Shown here: piece by piece, positions 8,070 to 15,745 of the stretch
How the letters are laid out: each line of letters starts with the position of its first letter
How positions within the stretch are numbered: position 1 is the stretch's first letter
Source of the DNA: an uncultured Bacilli bacterium
GTDB lineage: Bacteria; Bacillota_I; Bacilli_A; RF39; UBA660
DNA: 64,000 nt
Assembly: GCA_944358445.1 (NCBI GenBank)
Contig: CALVRC010000004.1
Span: forward strand, 40,344-104,343
Direction of reading: 5' to 3'
Program-made: the position numbers and the translations under genes
The notes under the pieces: model-generated
Told to the model about the DNA's origin: nothing
The model's database searches: none
What the model saw: the letters and a program-made list of their open reading frames with translations, nothing else

Positions 8070-10112
8070 GTGGATTTGGAGGCTAAAAAAAGGGAACTTG
8101 CTGATATGCAGGCTGAGTTAGTTAATTTAGAAAGTAGATATTCTAGGGAACAAGATAATGATACTTTAGGTAGACAAATTGATAGTTTAAAAAATGATAT
8201 TACAAAATTGTCTGGTGAAATTGATATTTTACAAAACATGGATTTATTAGAAAAAAAATATTCTAATAGTGAACCAATTAATTTTTATTATGTTGATAGT
8301 GATGGTTTAAGTGATTATATTGAGCTTACTAGTGGTGATGTAAACTATGATCGTGCTTATCAACAACAAAGAGATTTGTTACAATTAGAATATAATCATT
8401 ATAATAAATTGCCATTAAGTTATATTATTAGAGATAATAGAGGTTTTTTAGAAGGTGTTGTTAATAGTGGTAATGATAAATATGATGAGGTTTATAATCG
8501 TAAGAAAAATGAAATTTTAAATATGGATATTATTTATACTAGGAAAGATATAAAACCTGTTGATAAACAAGATGAGTTACAACCGATTAATGTTCAAAAA
8601 GGAAATATAAAAAACAACGAAAAATATTCTGATGTGCATTTTGATAAAATGGATAATGAAACTATGCAAGAAGATTTAGATGAACAATATGTTGACCTAG
8701 GGTATAGATTATTAAACTCTAATGGTCAATTTATTGTTGTTGGTGATATTCCCTTAGAGAAAAAAAATAAAGTTATACAATACATTGCTAAAAATTTCGG
8801 TCAATCAGCTGCAGATAATATGAAAGTTTTTGATACAAAAACACTTGTAGATATTTTAAGCAAGAATAAAATGTACAGATTAGCTGATAGCGATTATTAT
8901 GCTAATATGGATGAGTATGGTAATATTGAAATTCTAAATGATAATAAAGTTATTTATGTTATAAAGTCAAATAATAAATTTATTAATGGAACGAAATTAA
9001 AAAATTTAATTAGTAAAAAGAATGCTTCTAATGAACAGAAATCTTTAAATAAGAAGGTTGGGACACACATTGGTAATGGAAAGAGATTTACACCTAATAA
9101 TTTGGATTCAGAGTATGTCGTGTTTAAAAAAGATGGTTATTTACATTTGATTGGTAATTTCACTGGTGATTTTGTAAGAGATAATGCTGAGATGTTTTTT
9201 GGTGATTTAGTTAATGATAAAAATATTAAGGGTATTAGAGTTTGGAATAAACTTAATGAGGGAAAAACTCCTTTAGATGGTTTTAATATTGATGTAGAAG
9301 TGAAGGATGGAAGCATTAATGTCTTAGGGGATGTTGATAATTTTAGTTATTATAATAAATTAGATGAAAATGAGATGATAACTAGAAAAGATGGTAAACA
9401 TTTTAAAAATGATGAAGCAGAAAAAAATGATGAAGCAGAAAAAAATGATGAATTAAATAATAAGGATATGTCGGGATTAGATATTATTCCTGAAGATAGT
9501 ATAGATAATTTGAGTAATGGTGCGGTAGCTATGGAGCCTGTGAAAGGAAAAAAGGTTAACCGTAAAGAGGCCAAACCTTCTTTATTAAAAAGGGCCGTAG
9601 AAAAGTTTAAAGGTTTAAAAAAATGGCAAAAGGTTGCTATAATAGCTGGTGTGATTGCGATTGCTGGTGTTGGTGTGTTTGCTTTAGGACCACAAATAAT
9701 AAATGGGGTAAATCATTTGTTTAATCCAGAAAATGTGAATGAAGTAAATCAAGCTGCTCAAACTATTTCATCTTCATCTATTACTGATACAGCATCGCAA
9801 ACTATGCAATCTATAGATTATTCTAGTATGGGTGGTGCTGGTCATACAGTGTTTACAAATGCAGCTGATGCGGCAAGTAATGCTAATAGTGTTGTTTCAA
9901 ATGAATGGTTTAGTAATAACCCGATAGATGTTTTTAATACAGCTACAAATAGTTATATGGGATTAACTCCAGAACAACTTAATGATCCTAATTTTATGGC
10001 TGAACTGGCTAAAGATCCTAATAATGCAATGTTGTTTGGTAATAGTATTTCTGATGCTTCTGGATTTGTTGGTTTAGATGATGTGGTTAATCAAGCAACT
10101 AAAATAAGATAA
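8070..10112 (+). CDS. Large single-pass membrane protein, unknown function
   Basis: 680 aa, GTG start with GTAAGGGA nine bases upstream. Not recognised. Residues 1-60 form a predicted coiled coil (EAKKRELADMQAELVNLESR). Residues 60-500 are an acidic, Asn/Asp-rich presumably cytoplasmic region. A Lys-rich stretch precedes one clear membrane segment near residues 522-545 (WQKVAIIAGVIAIAGVGVFA). The last 130 residues are Ser/Thr/Ala/Asn-rich and would lie outside. An 18-bp tandem repeat near 9406-9450 encodes KNDEAE units directly before the membrane-proximal region. No enzyme motif is visible. The arrangement suggests a cell-envelope scaffold or a bitopic sensor-like protein. It is followed after 21 nt by a small acidic protein, probably in one operon. 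Confidence 0.65.
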   Translation: MDLEAKKRELADMQAELVNLESRYSREQDNDTLGRQIDSLKNDITKLSGEIDILQNMDLLEKKYSNSEPINFYYVDSDGLSDYIELTSGDVNYDRAYQQQRDLLQLEYNHYNKLPLSYIIRDNRGFLEGVVNSGNDKYDEVYNRKKNEILNMDIIYTRKDIKPVDKQDELQPINVQKGNIKNNEKYSDVHFDKMDNETMQEDLDEQYVDLGYRLLNSNGQFIVVGDIPLEKKNKVIQYIAKNFGQSAADNMKVFDTKTLVDILSKNKMYRLADSDYYANMDEYGNIEILNDNKVIYVIKSNNKFINGTKLKNLISKKNASNEQKSLNKKVGTHIGNGKRFTPNNLDSEYVVFKKDGYLHLIGNFTGDFVRDNAEMFFGDLVNDKNIKGIRVWNKLNEGKTPLDGFNIDVEVKDGSINVLGDVDNFSYYNKLDENEMITRKDGKHFKNDEAEKNDEAEKNDELNNKDMSGLDIIPEDSIDNLSNGAVAMEPVKGKKVNRKEAKPSLLKRAVEKFKGLKKWQKVAIIAGVIAIAGVGVFALGPQIINGVNHLFNPENVNEVNQAAQTISSSSITDTASQTMQSIDYSSMGGAGHTVFTNAADAASNANSVVSNEWFSNNPIDVFNTATNSYMGLTPEQLNDPNFMAELAKDPNNAMLFGNSISDASGFVGLDDVVNQATKIR

Positions 10113-10133
10113 TATGAAAAGGGGAGTTTTATA

Positions 10134-10424
10134 ATGAATAATGGTTTACACACGGTAGTTGAATTTGATGAGAATGATAAATGGTTTGTTTTAGCTGAAA
10201 AAATGATAGATGGTTCAAAGTATAGTTATTTAGTTAGAGTAAATCAAAGTGAAGATGATTTTATAGATGAATATCAAGTTGTTAAGAGTTATTTTAGCAA
10301 CGGTGATGAGTATATGGATGTAGTAAATGGTGATGAACTTAGAAAAGTAGTTCCTTTATTGATACCTGAGGCTAAGGAATATATAGAGCATCCAGAAAAA
10401 CTTAAAGAATTATTAAATGATTAA
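10134..10424 (+). CDS. Small acidic protein, DUF1292-like
   Basis: 96 aa, start preceded by AAAAGGGGAG. The pattern (TVVEFDENDKWFVLAEKMI, then YSYLVRVNQSEDDFI and DEYMDVVNGDEL) resembles the small DUF1292/YrzB-type proteins of Bacillota, which are about 90-100 residues, acidic and of unknown function; the resemblance is by eye only. There is no signal peptide or membrane segment. It follows the 680-aa membrane protein by 21 nt and is closed by a strong terminator overlapping its stop codon, so the two genes probably form a transcription unit separate from gmk. Confidence 0.6.
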   Translation: MNNGLHTVVEFDENDKWFVLAEKMIDGSKYSYLVRVNQSEDDFIDEYQVVKSYFSNGDEYMDVVNGDELRKVVPLLIPEAKEYIEHPEKLKELLND

Positions 10425-10443
10425 ACGGTTTAAACCGTTTTTT
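10423..10443 (+). terminator. Rho-independent terminator after the small acidic gene
   Basis: The palindrome AAACGGTTTAAACCGTTT at 10423-10440 starts inside the stop codon and runs into a T tract. It separates the upstream operon from gmk. Confidence 0.8.
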
Positions 10444-10463
10444 CTATAAAGGAGGATAAAAGT

Positions 10464-11144
10464 ATGATTAAAACTAAAAAACAAGGATTGTTAATTGTAT
10501 TATCTGGACCTAGTGGTAGTGGCAAGAATACTGTTTGTGATGAGGTAAAAAAAAATAATTCTAATATATGGGAATCTATCTCAATGACAAGTAGAAAGCC
10601 ACGTAAGGGTGAAGAGGATGGCAAAGCTTATTATTTTGTGAGTGAAAATGAGTTTGAAAAAAATATAGAAGATGATAAGATGCTTGAATGGGCAAAATTT
10701 GCTGGTAATTATTATGGTACACCTAAGGAAAGTGTTCAAAAACATTTAGATAAGGGTGAGGATGTTATTTTGGTTATTGAGATTCAAGGCGCATTACAGA
10801 TAAAGAAAAAATTGCCACAAGCTTTATTTATATTTTTGCTTCCTCCTAGTATGAGGGAACTTAAAAGAAGATTAACTGATAGACATACTGAAAGTGAAGA
10901 GAAGATTTTAGAAAGATTTGAGACTGCTTATAAAGAAATTAATGAGATATCTAAATATAATTATGTTATTATTAATGATAAAGTAGAAGAGGCAGCTCAA
11001 AAATTAGACGCGATTATTAAAGCTGAAAGATGTAGAGTTGACAGAATAGAAGAGGTATTTTTAGATACTTCAGAGGAGAAGATTCACGAAATATTGGTTG
11101 ATAAAGATTTGGAAAATAAACCGGTTGATGTGAATAAGATTTAA
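10464..11144 (+). CDS. gmk: Guanylate kinase
   Basis: 226-aa guanylate kinase, which phosphorylates GMP to GDP with ATP in cytoplasmic purine nucleotide synthesis. The P-loop is GPSGSGKNT near residues 15-23; the Asn where most homologues have Gly or Ser is unusual but sits outside the invariant GKxT positions. GMP-binding residues are visible in SMTSRKPRKGEEDGKAYYFV, and the lid region has RRLTDRHTESEEKILERF. Length is normal, with an added C-terminal tail of about 20 residues. A good AAAGGAGG site precedes the ATG. The metallophosphoesterase follows after 12 nt, probably cotranscribed. Confidence 0.96.
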   Translation: MIKTKKQGLLIVLSGPSGSGKNTVCDEVKKNNSNIWESISMTSRKPRKGEEDGKAYYFVSENEFEKNIEDDKMLEWAKFAGNYYGTPKESVQKHLDKGEDVILVIEIQGALQIKKKLPQALFIFLLPPSMRELKRRLTDRHTESEEKILERFETAYKEINEISKYNYVIINDKVEEAAQKLDAIIKAERCRVDRIEEVFLDTSEEKIHEILVDKDLENKPVDVNKI

Positions 11145-11156
11145 AAAGGGTGAAAT

Positions 11157-12047
11157 ATGAGAATATTAGTTGATAATTATTTACAAGTTAGGTATGTTAA
11201 TTTATATAATCAAAAGGTTAAAGATGATATAAAAATTTTAGTAATTGGTGATGTTCATATTAGTGATATGGTTGGTTTTAAGAAACTTGATTTAATTAAA
11301 GAACAGATTTTGATGGAGAAAGCTGATTACGTTGTTTTCGCTGGTGATTTAATAGATAGAGTTGAGGAACTTGATAATGCCTCTTCTTTAAAAAAACTTA
11401 AGGGTTTACTTGAGACATCAGCTAGTGTTTCTAAAACTTTTGTTATTTTAGGTAATCATGATTATATTCATAGAAAAAACCATAGTAATTGTATAAAAGA
11501 TATTAGTAATGTTATTAGAAATATTGCTGGTGTGACTTTGTTAGATGATGAAGTATATTCTGATAATAATATTTTGTTTATGGGGTATACAGAAACTTTA
11601 GGCTATTATAGCAAGAAAAATTATGGTTTTGATGATTTTTATAATGATTTTAAAAGTCATGATGTTCTTTATAGGAATATTAATAAGAGTTTACCTACTG
11701 TTGCGGTTATTCATTCTCCAGAATTTAGTTATGATGAAAAATGTGTTAGTTTATTAAAAGATTATGATTTGATTATATGTGGTCATACTCATGATGGATG
11801 TGTTCCTTTTGGATTTGGTAATTTTAGAAGAGGTGTAATTAGCCCTAAAAAAACATTTTTTCCTAAGGATGTTAGAGGGCTTAGAAAATTAGGTGATAAT
11901 TATATTTTAATTACTGGTGGAGTAGTTAAGATTCAAAACTGCGCACCTAAGTTATTGCATCCGCTTAATCATTTGTGTCCTATGCAGATGGATGTAGTTA
12001 CTCTTAGTAATAAAAATGAAATTAGTATAAATAAGAAATGGTATTAA
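11157..12047 (+). CDS. Calcineurin-like metallophosphoesterase (YkuE/YaeI-like)
   Basis: 296-aa metallophosphatase with the full dinuclear-metal signature: GDVHISD, FAGDLIDR, LGNHDY and the two-histidine motif CGHTHDG. Proteins of this size and motif set are YaeI/YkuE-like phosphohydrolases or cyclic-nucleotide phosphodiesterase relatives; some act on lipid-linked phosphates. A short hydrophobic N-terminus (ILVDNYLQVRYVNLY) is not a clear membrane anchor. It lies 12 nt downstream of gmk. The substrate cannot be inferred from sequence. Confidence 0.88.
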   Translation: MRILVDNYLQVRYVNLYNQKVKDDIKILVIGDVHISDMVGFKKLDLIKEQILMEKADYVVFAGDLIDRVEELDNASSLKKLKGLLETSASVSKTFVILGNHDYIHRKNHSNCIKDISNVIRNIAGVTLLDDEVYSDNNILFMGYTETLGYYSKKNYGFDDFYNDFKSHDVLYRNINKSLPTVAVIHSPEFSYDEKCVSLLKDYDLIICGHTHDGCVPFGFGNFRRGVISPKKTFFPKDVRGLRKLGDNYILITGGVVKIQNCAPKLLHPLNHLCPMQMDVVTLSNKNEISINKKWY

Positions 12048-12292
12048 GGAGATAATATTTATTAATTTAAAGAAAGTGCAGAAAGAAATATGGCAGAATA
12101 AATTTAATAAAAACAAATAGTGAAAAAGAGTCTTGTTTACTTAATGAAATTGTTAAAAAATAATAAAGGCATTATAAGAATGTAGATGGAGTTAATGTTA
12201 GAATAAGTGATTAATATTTTAAGTAGATGTAGTTCTGCTTTTTTTTGTAACTTTATAGGCACTTTTACATATTTTCATGTAGAAGTGTAGTT

Positions 12293-12460
12293 ATGAATAA
12301 TTTATAGTTTGCTATCGATGCGGGACATGATGGATACCTTTATACCCTCTGCATGATGGACAAGCCTGAAGTCTTATAATATTGTTTATTTGCTAAGCAA
12401 TATGTTTACTTTAATGCAAAAGTAATTTTTTGTATGTTAAAATGGTAAAAAGATGAAGAA
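12293..12460 (+). pseudogene. Decayed copy of the amidase_3 gene
   Basis: Reading from the ATG at 12293 gives MNNL-stop-FAIDAGHDGY, aligning without gaps to the start of the intact amidase at 23317 (MNNLQVVVDAGHGG). Codons 32-39 (LFAKQYVY) again match LMIAQYMY of the intact gene in the same register, after a second in-frame stop at codon 29. Weaker similarity continues to about 12460, with a third stop. The upstream leader also resembles the one at 23263-23316 (TTTTTTTGTAAC..., then a CATATTTT.ATGTAGA block). This is therefore an old duplicate of the amidase gene start, inactivated by point mutations, with no remnant of the LysM part seen. Confidence 0.75.
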
Positions 12461-12486
12461 ATTTGTAAAAAAATGTTCAAAATGTG

Positions 12487-12516
12487 TTGACAAGGTATTT
12501 AATAATGTAGTAATTT
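12487..12516 (+). promoter_or_regulatory. Promoter ahead of leader ORF and rel
   Basis: TTGACA at 12487-12492, an 18-nt spacer and TAATTT at 12511-12516. It lies upstream of the 38-codon ORF at 12548 and the attenuator-like structure before the Rel gene. Confidence 0.5.
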
Positions 12517-12547
12517 ATTTATAAATATTTTGTGAGAGGAAAATAAT

Positions 12548-12664
12548 ATGATACAAAAGAGAGGTATATTAAAAAAAATATTATCTTGTAAATTATTATA
12601 TAACATAAGTATAATTCTTTTTGTGTCTTTTGTTTTCTTTGAAAGTGTGACACTGATAGCATAA
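12548..12664 (+). CDS. Short hydrophobic ORF, possible leader peptide
   Basis: 38 codons, ATG preceded by AGAGGA with 7-nt spacing. The product has a basic N-terminus (MIQKRGILKKILSCKLL) and a hydrophobic C-terminal half (ILFVSFVFF), so it could be a small membrane peptide or merely a leader. Its last codons and stop lie inside the hairpin region that precedes the Rel gene, which is how transcription-attenuation leaders are organised. Coding potential is inferred only from the ribosome site, position and lack of another gene. It could be fortuitous. Confidence 0.4.
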   Translation: MIQKRGILKKILSCKLLYNISIILFVSFVFFESVTLIA

Positions 12665-12682
12665 GTGTGTCATGCTTTTTTT
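12648..12682 (+). terminator. Terminator with a competing hairpin (attenuator-like)
   Basis: AGCAT at 12658-12662 pairs with ATGCT at 12672-12676 and is followed by a T run: an intrinsic terminator. TGACACT at 12648-12654 can instead pair with AGTGTGTCA at 12664-12672, a structure that excludes the terminator. The pair lies between the short ORF and the Rel gene. Confidence 0.55.
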
Positions 12683-12703
12683 ATAATTTGTTGGGGGTTT
12701 TAT

Positions 12704-14143
12704 ATGAAAAATATTGTATTAGATGATTTGATTAAAATATTGAAAGAGTATAATCCTGAAGAAATCGAAATTGTAAAAAGAGCTTATGACTACGCAAGTG
12801 ATTTACATCAGGGACAGTATAGGCAAAGTGGGGAGCCTTATATTAGTCATCCTTTAAATGTAGCATATATATTATCTGAATTACATGCTGATAGAGATAC
12901 GGTATGTGCCGGACTTCTACACGATACATTAGAAGATACAAAAATTACAAAAGAGGATATTGCTCATGATTTTAATCAAAATATTGCTAATTTAGTTGAT
13001 GGGGTTACTAAACTTGCTAAAATGAATTTTTCTTCAAAACAAGATCAGAATTATGCAAATACTAGGAAAATTATTACTGGTATAACTGAAGATGTGAGAA
13101 TAATTATTATTAAATTAGCTGATAGACTTCATAATATGAGGACATTGCAATTTAAGTCGGAATTTAAACAAAAAGAAAATGCTTTAGAAACTATGGAAAT
13201 ATTTGTACCACTTGCTTATTATATAGGGGCATATAGAATCAAGTCTGAACTTGAGGACTTGTCATTACAATATTTGAAACCAGATATGTATAAAAGAATA
13301 GAAGAAAAGAAATTAAAGATAGAAGAAGATAGTGACGAATGTTTAAAAGAAATGTTTGCTACGATTCAACACTTGTTAAATGATAAGAATATTCCTAATG
13401 AGATAAAAATAAGGACAAAAAATATATATGGTATATATAAAAGATTAAATGAAGGACATAGACTTTCTGATATTCATGATTTACTTGCATTAAAAATTAT
13501 GGTTGATGAAGTTGAAAATTGTTATAGGACTTTAGGAATAATACATTCGGAATATCATCCAGTAAATAATAAGTTTAAAGATTATATATGTAATCCAAAA
13601 ACGAATATGTATCAGTCACTGCATACAACCGTTTTTGGACTAGATGGTAGATTAGTACAAACACAAATTAGAACATTCAAAATGGATAAGATAGCTTCTT
13701 TTGGATTAACTGTATATTGGGATGCTGAAAAAGGTAAAGCAAGAGATATAATGCAGAAAAATTTAAAAGAAAAATTCCAGTTTTTTCAATCATTAATGGA
13801 AATTAATTCAATGTTTGGTGATAATCAACAATTTGTCAATCAAGTTAAAAATGAACTATTTTCTGATAAAGTTTATGTATATACTCCTAAAGGTGATATT
13901 ATAGAATTACCAAAAGGTGCAACACCAATAGATTTTGCTTATAAACTTAATACTGATATTGGAAACACAATGGTCGGTGTTTTTGTCAATGATGAATATG
14001 TTCCAATCGATTATATTTTGCAAAATAAGGATAGAATAAGAATTGTTACTGATGATTTATCTTATGGTCCTAGAGATGATTGGATGGAAAAAACACATAC
14101 TAGTTATGCAAAACAAAAAATAAGAGATTTTAATAGAAAATAA
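12704..14143 (+). CDS. Short Rel/SpoT-family (p)ppGpp synthetase-hydrolase, copy 1
   Basis: 479 aa from the ATG at 12704, chosen over 12665 because of the GGGGGTTT ribosome site. Domains: HD hydrolase (residues about 25-190, HD pair at 73-74 in LLHDTLEDT), synthetase (about 235-345, with KFKDYICNPKTNMYQSLHTT) and TGS (about 389-452, TPKGDIIELPKGATPIDFAY). The basic KFKD motif is the type found in bifunctional Rel enzymes. Full-length Rel proteins are about 730 residues; this one ends just after TGS and lacks the C-terminal helical, zinc-finger and ACT regions that sense stalled ribosomes. A close paralogue lies at 56573. Both hydrolysis and synthesis of (p)ppGpp are plausible; control must differ from classical Rel. 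Confidence 0.88.
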   Translation: MKNIVLDDLIKILKEYNPEEIEIVKRAYDYASDLHQGQYRQSGEPYISHPLNVAYILSELHADRDTVCAGLLHDTLEDTKITKEDIAHDFNQNIANLVDGVTKLAKMNFSSKQDQNYANTRKIITGITEDVRIIIIKLADRLHNMRTLQFKSEFKQKENALETMEIFVPLAYYIGAYRIKSELEDLSLQYLKPDMYKRIEEKKLKIEEDSDECLKEMFATIQHLLNDKNIPNEIKIRTKNIYGIYKRLNEGHRLSDIHDLLALKIMVDEVENCYRTLGIIHSEYHPVNNKFKDYICNPKTNMYQSLHTTVFGLDGRLVQTQIRTFKMDKIASFGLTVYWDAEKGKARDIMQKNLKEKFQFFQSLMEINSMFGDNQQFVNQVKNELFSDKVYVYTPKGDIIELPKGATPIDFAYKLNTDIGNTMVGVFVNDEYVPIDYILQNKDRIRIVTDDLSYGPRDDWMEKTHTSYAKQKIRDFNRK

Positions 14144-14186
14144 AATGGTGTTTTGAGTTTATAGGCTAAAAACAAAGGATAAAAAT

Positions 14187-14592
14187 ATATGGAAATTTAA
14201 AGAATATTTAAAAAGTAAGTATCATGCGAATGATGAGATAGTTTTTCATAGTCGATTAAAAAAAGAATTTTCAAAATATATTAACATTTCTGAAAAAGAA
14301 ATATTAAAAGAGATAAAACATTATATAATTTCTGATGATTATAAAATAAGACATGCTTACTTTAGAGCATTCAGATAGGAAAGCATTTAGAGATATTATT
14401 ATTTATGATAATTTAGATGAAAAATTGATTTCTAGTAATTTAATTGGAATATCAGTTTTTTTACTTAGAAAAAAGATTTTGGAATATTTGAACAATAGTC
14501 AAATTTTATTAAATAAAGGGTTTATTTATGAATTTAATAATAATATTATTACTGGGACGTTAGAAAAATTAAAACAGGAAAGGAATAGAAAT
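14187..14592 (+). pseudogene. Broken or unresolved reading frame upstream of the C39-like gene
   Basis: One frame, open from 14157 with no ATG/GTG/TTG start, reads IWKFKEYLKSKYHANDEIVF... to a TAG at 14376-14378. The adjacent frame then continues in similar style (SDRKAFRDIIIYDNLDEKLI...) to the C39-like gene. The two parts read naturally as one protein if a frameshift near 14365-14378 is corrected (...KIRHAYFRAF/SDRKAFRD...). The only start with a ribosome site is an ATA at 14187, 7 nt after AAAGGA. It may be a decayed gene, a gene with a sequencing error, or a 63-codon ORF with an AUA start. The product is not recognised. Confidence 0.4.
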
Positions 14593-15276
14593 ATGGACAA
14601 AAATATTAAACCATATAAACAAAGAGGGGATACATGTGCGATTGCATGTTTAATGATGGTTTTAGAATATTATCAAATTATGGATAAGGCTAATTGGTAT
14701 GATGAGAGAAGATTATATAAAGTATACGGTTCAAAATATATGGCTGGGACTCCGTTTTCGGCTTTAGCTTTTCATTTATCTAAAAATGGATTAGATACAA
14801 CTATATATCATTCTGATATAAATCTTTTTAATAATGATAAAAAAAATCTTAGTGAAAATGATTTTAAATGCGCAATGGATGAATACAAAGTATATTTAGA
14901 TAGGGCTGTCTCGAAAGGGGCACGTGCTATAAATGGGATTGATATAGATGCTAAATTATTGAAGGAACTACTTAAAGTTGGTAAAAAAATAATACTTGCG
15001 GGTGAACTTGCTAGTGCATATCATGCTATTTTAGTTTCTGGTTATGATGATGATAAATTTATTGTTTGTGATCCTTTATACAAAACAAAACAAATTAGGA
15101 CAGCTAATGAACTTAACAAATTTATGGATACAAGTATTGGAAAATGGTTTATTGCGATTAGTGATAAAACTAAAGAAAAAGAAGAATTGATGCATAATTT
15201 AGATGTTTTTTCATCAGAGGCAGACAGTTTAATGAATATTAAAGAAGGAAATATTTTAAAACATGGCAGAAAATAA
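14593..15276 (+). CDS. C39-like papain-fold cysteine protein
   Basis: 227 aa from the ATG at 14593, which follows GGAAAGG; the frame is open further to an ATG at 14353, so a longer form is possible. The catalytic layout of C39/papain-like peptidases is visible: Cys in QRGDTCAIACLMMVLEYY, His in SAYHAILVSGY and Asp in FIVCDPLY. Such domains cleave leader peptides in RiPP exporters or act as stand-alone peptidases, transglutaminases or acyltransferases. No transmembrane or ABC domain is attached. The gene overlaps the next ORF by 14 nt and lies 2.5 kb upstream of a RiPP-like precursor, but the precursor has no double-glycine site, so a processing role is only a possibility. Confidence 0.65.
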   Translation: MDKNIKPYKQRGDTCAIACLMMVLEYYQIMDKANWYDERRLYKVYGSKYMAGTPFSALAFHLSKNGLDTTIYHSDINLFNNDKKNLSENDFKCAMDEYKVYLDRAVSKGARAINGIDIDAKLLKELLKVGKKIILAGELASAYHAILVSGYDDDKFIVCDPLYKTKQIRTANELNKFMDTSIGKWFIAISDKTKEKEELMHNLDVFSSEADSLMNIKEGNILKHGRK

Positions 15277-15589
15277 ATATTTATTTTATAGTGATTTTTT
15301 GAAAAATCAAAATATTAATAATAAAAGTATTTTAGTTGCTAAAACTAAAAGTTCATATTTAATTGGTCCTAAAATTAACCATAAATTTGATGGTGTATTG
15401 TTTTATAAAAGAATAAAATCAAATTGTATTTATTCTCCCAAAATTTATAAAAAAATGTTTAAAAGAAAATGTGTGTTTTTAATTAATAAATATGCTAAAA
15501 GTCTAAAAGATAATGAGGTTATTGAAATCTTAAAAAACGGTGAAACATTAGTTCATAAAATAATTAAGGTTCCGGGTGAAAATTTGTGA
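15263..15589 (+). CDS. Small basic protein, unknown, coupled to the C39-like gene
   Basis: 108 aa, starting 14 nt before the end of the C39-like gene (ATGGCAGAAAATAA), a layout that implies translational coupling. Not recognised. It is Lys-rich with many Tyr and Asn residues (YLFYSDFLKNQNINNKSILV, YKKMFKRKCVFLINKYAKSL), has no signal peptide or membrane segment, and ends IIKVPGENL. Because of the overlap it is probably a functional partner of the C39-like protein. A GTG-initiated 31-codon frame overlaps its stop but is not supported otherwise. Confidence 0.55.
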   Translation: MAENKYLFYSDFLKNQNINNKSILVAKTKSSYLIGPKINHKFDGVLFYKRIKSNCIYSPKIYKKMFKRKCVFLINKYAKSLKDNEVIEILKNGETLVHKIIKVPGENL

Positions 15590-15745
15590 AAAATAAGTTA
15601 ATTTTAAATAAAGAGATTAATCGTTTAAAAAATTGTAAAATAGGAATAGTTTTTGTCTATATAATTAGAAGTTATTGATATTTATGTTATAAATTATTAT
15701 AATATAAAAAGTAAGTTATTTAATATAATGTATAAGGAGCTTTTT

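Noticed and set aside
15586..15681. 31-codon GTG-initiated frame overlapping the stop of the 108-aa gene
   Set aside because: No conserved feature, no terminator placement supporting it, and composition like random AT-rich sequence.
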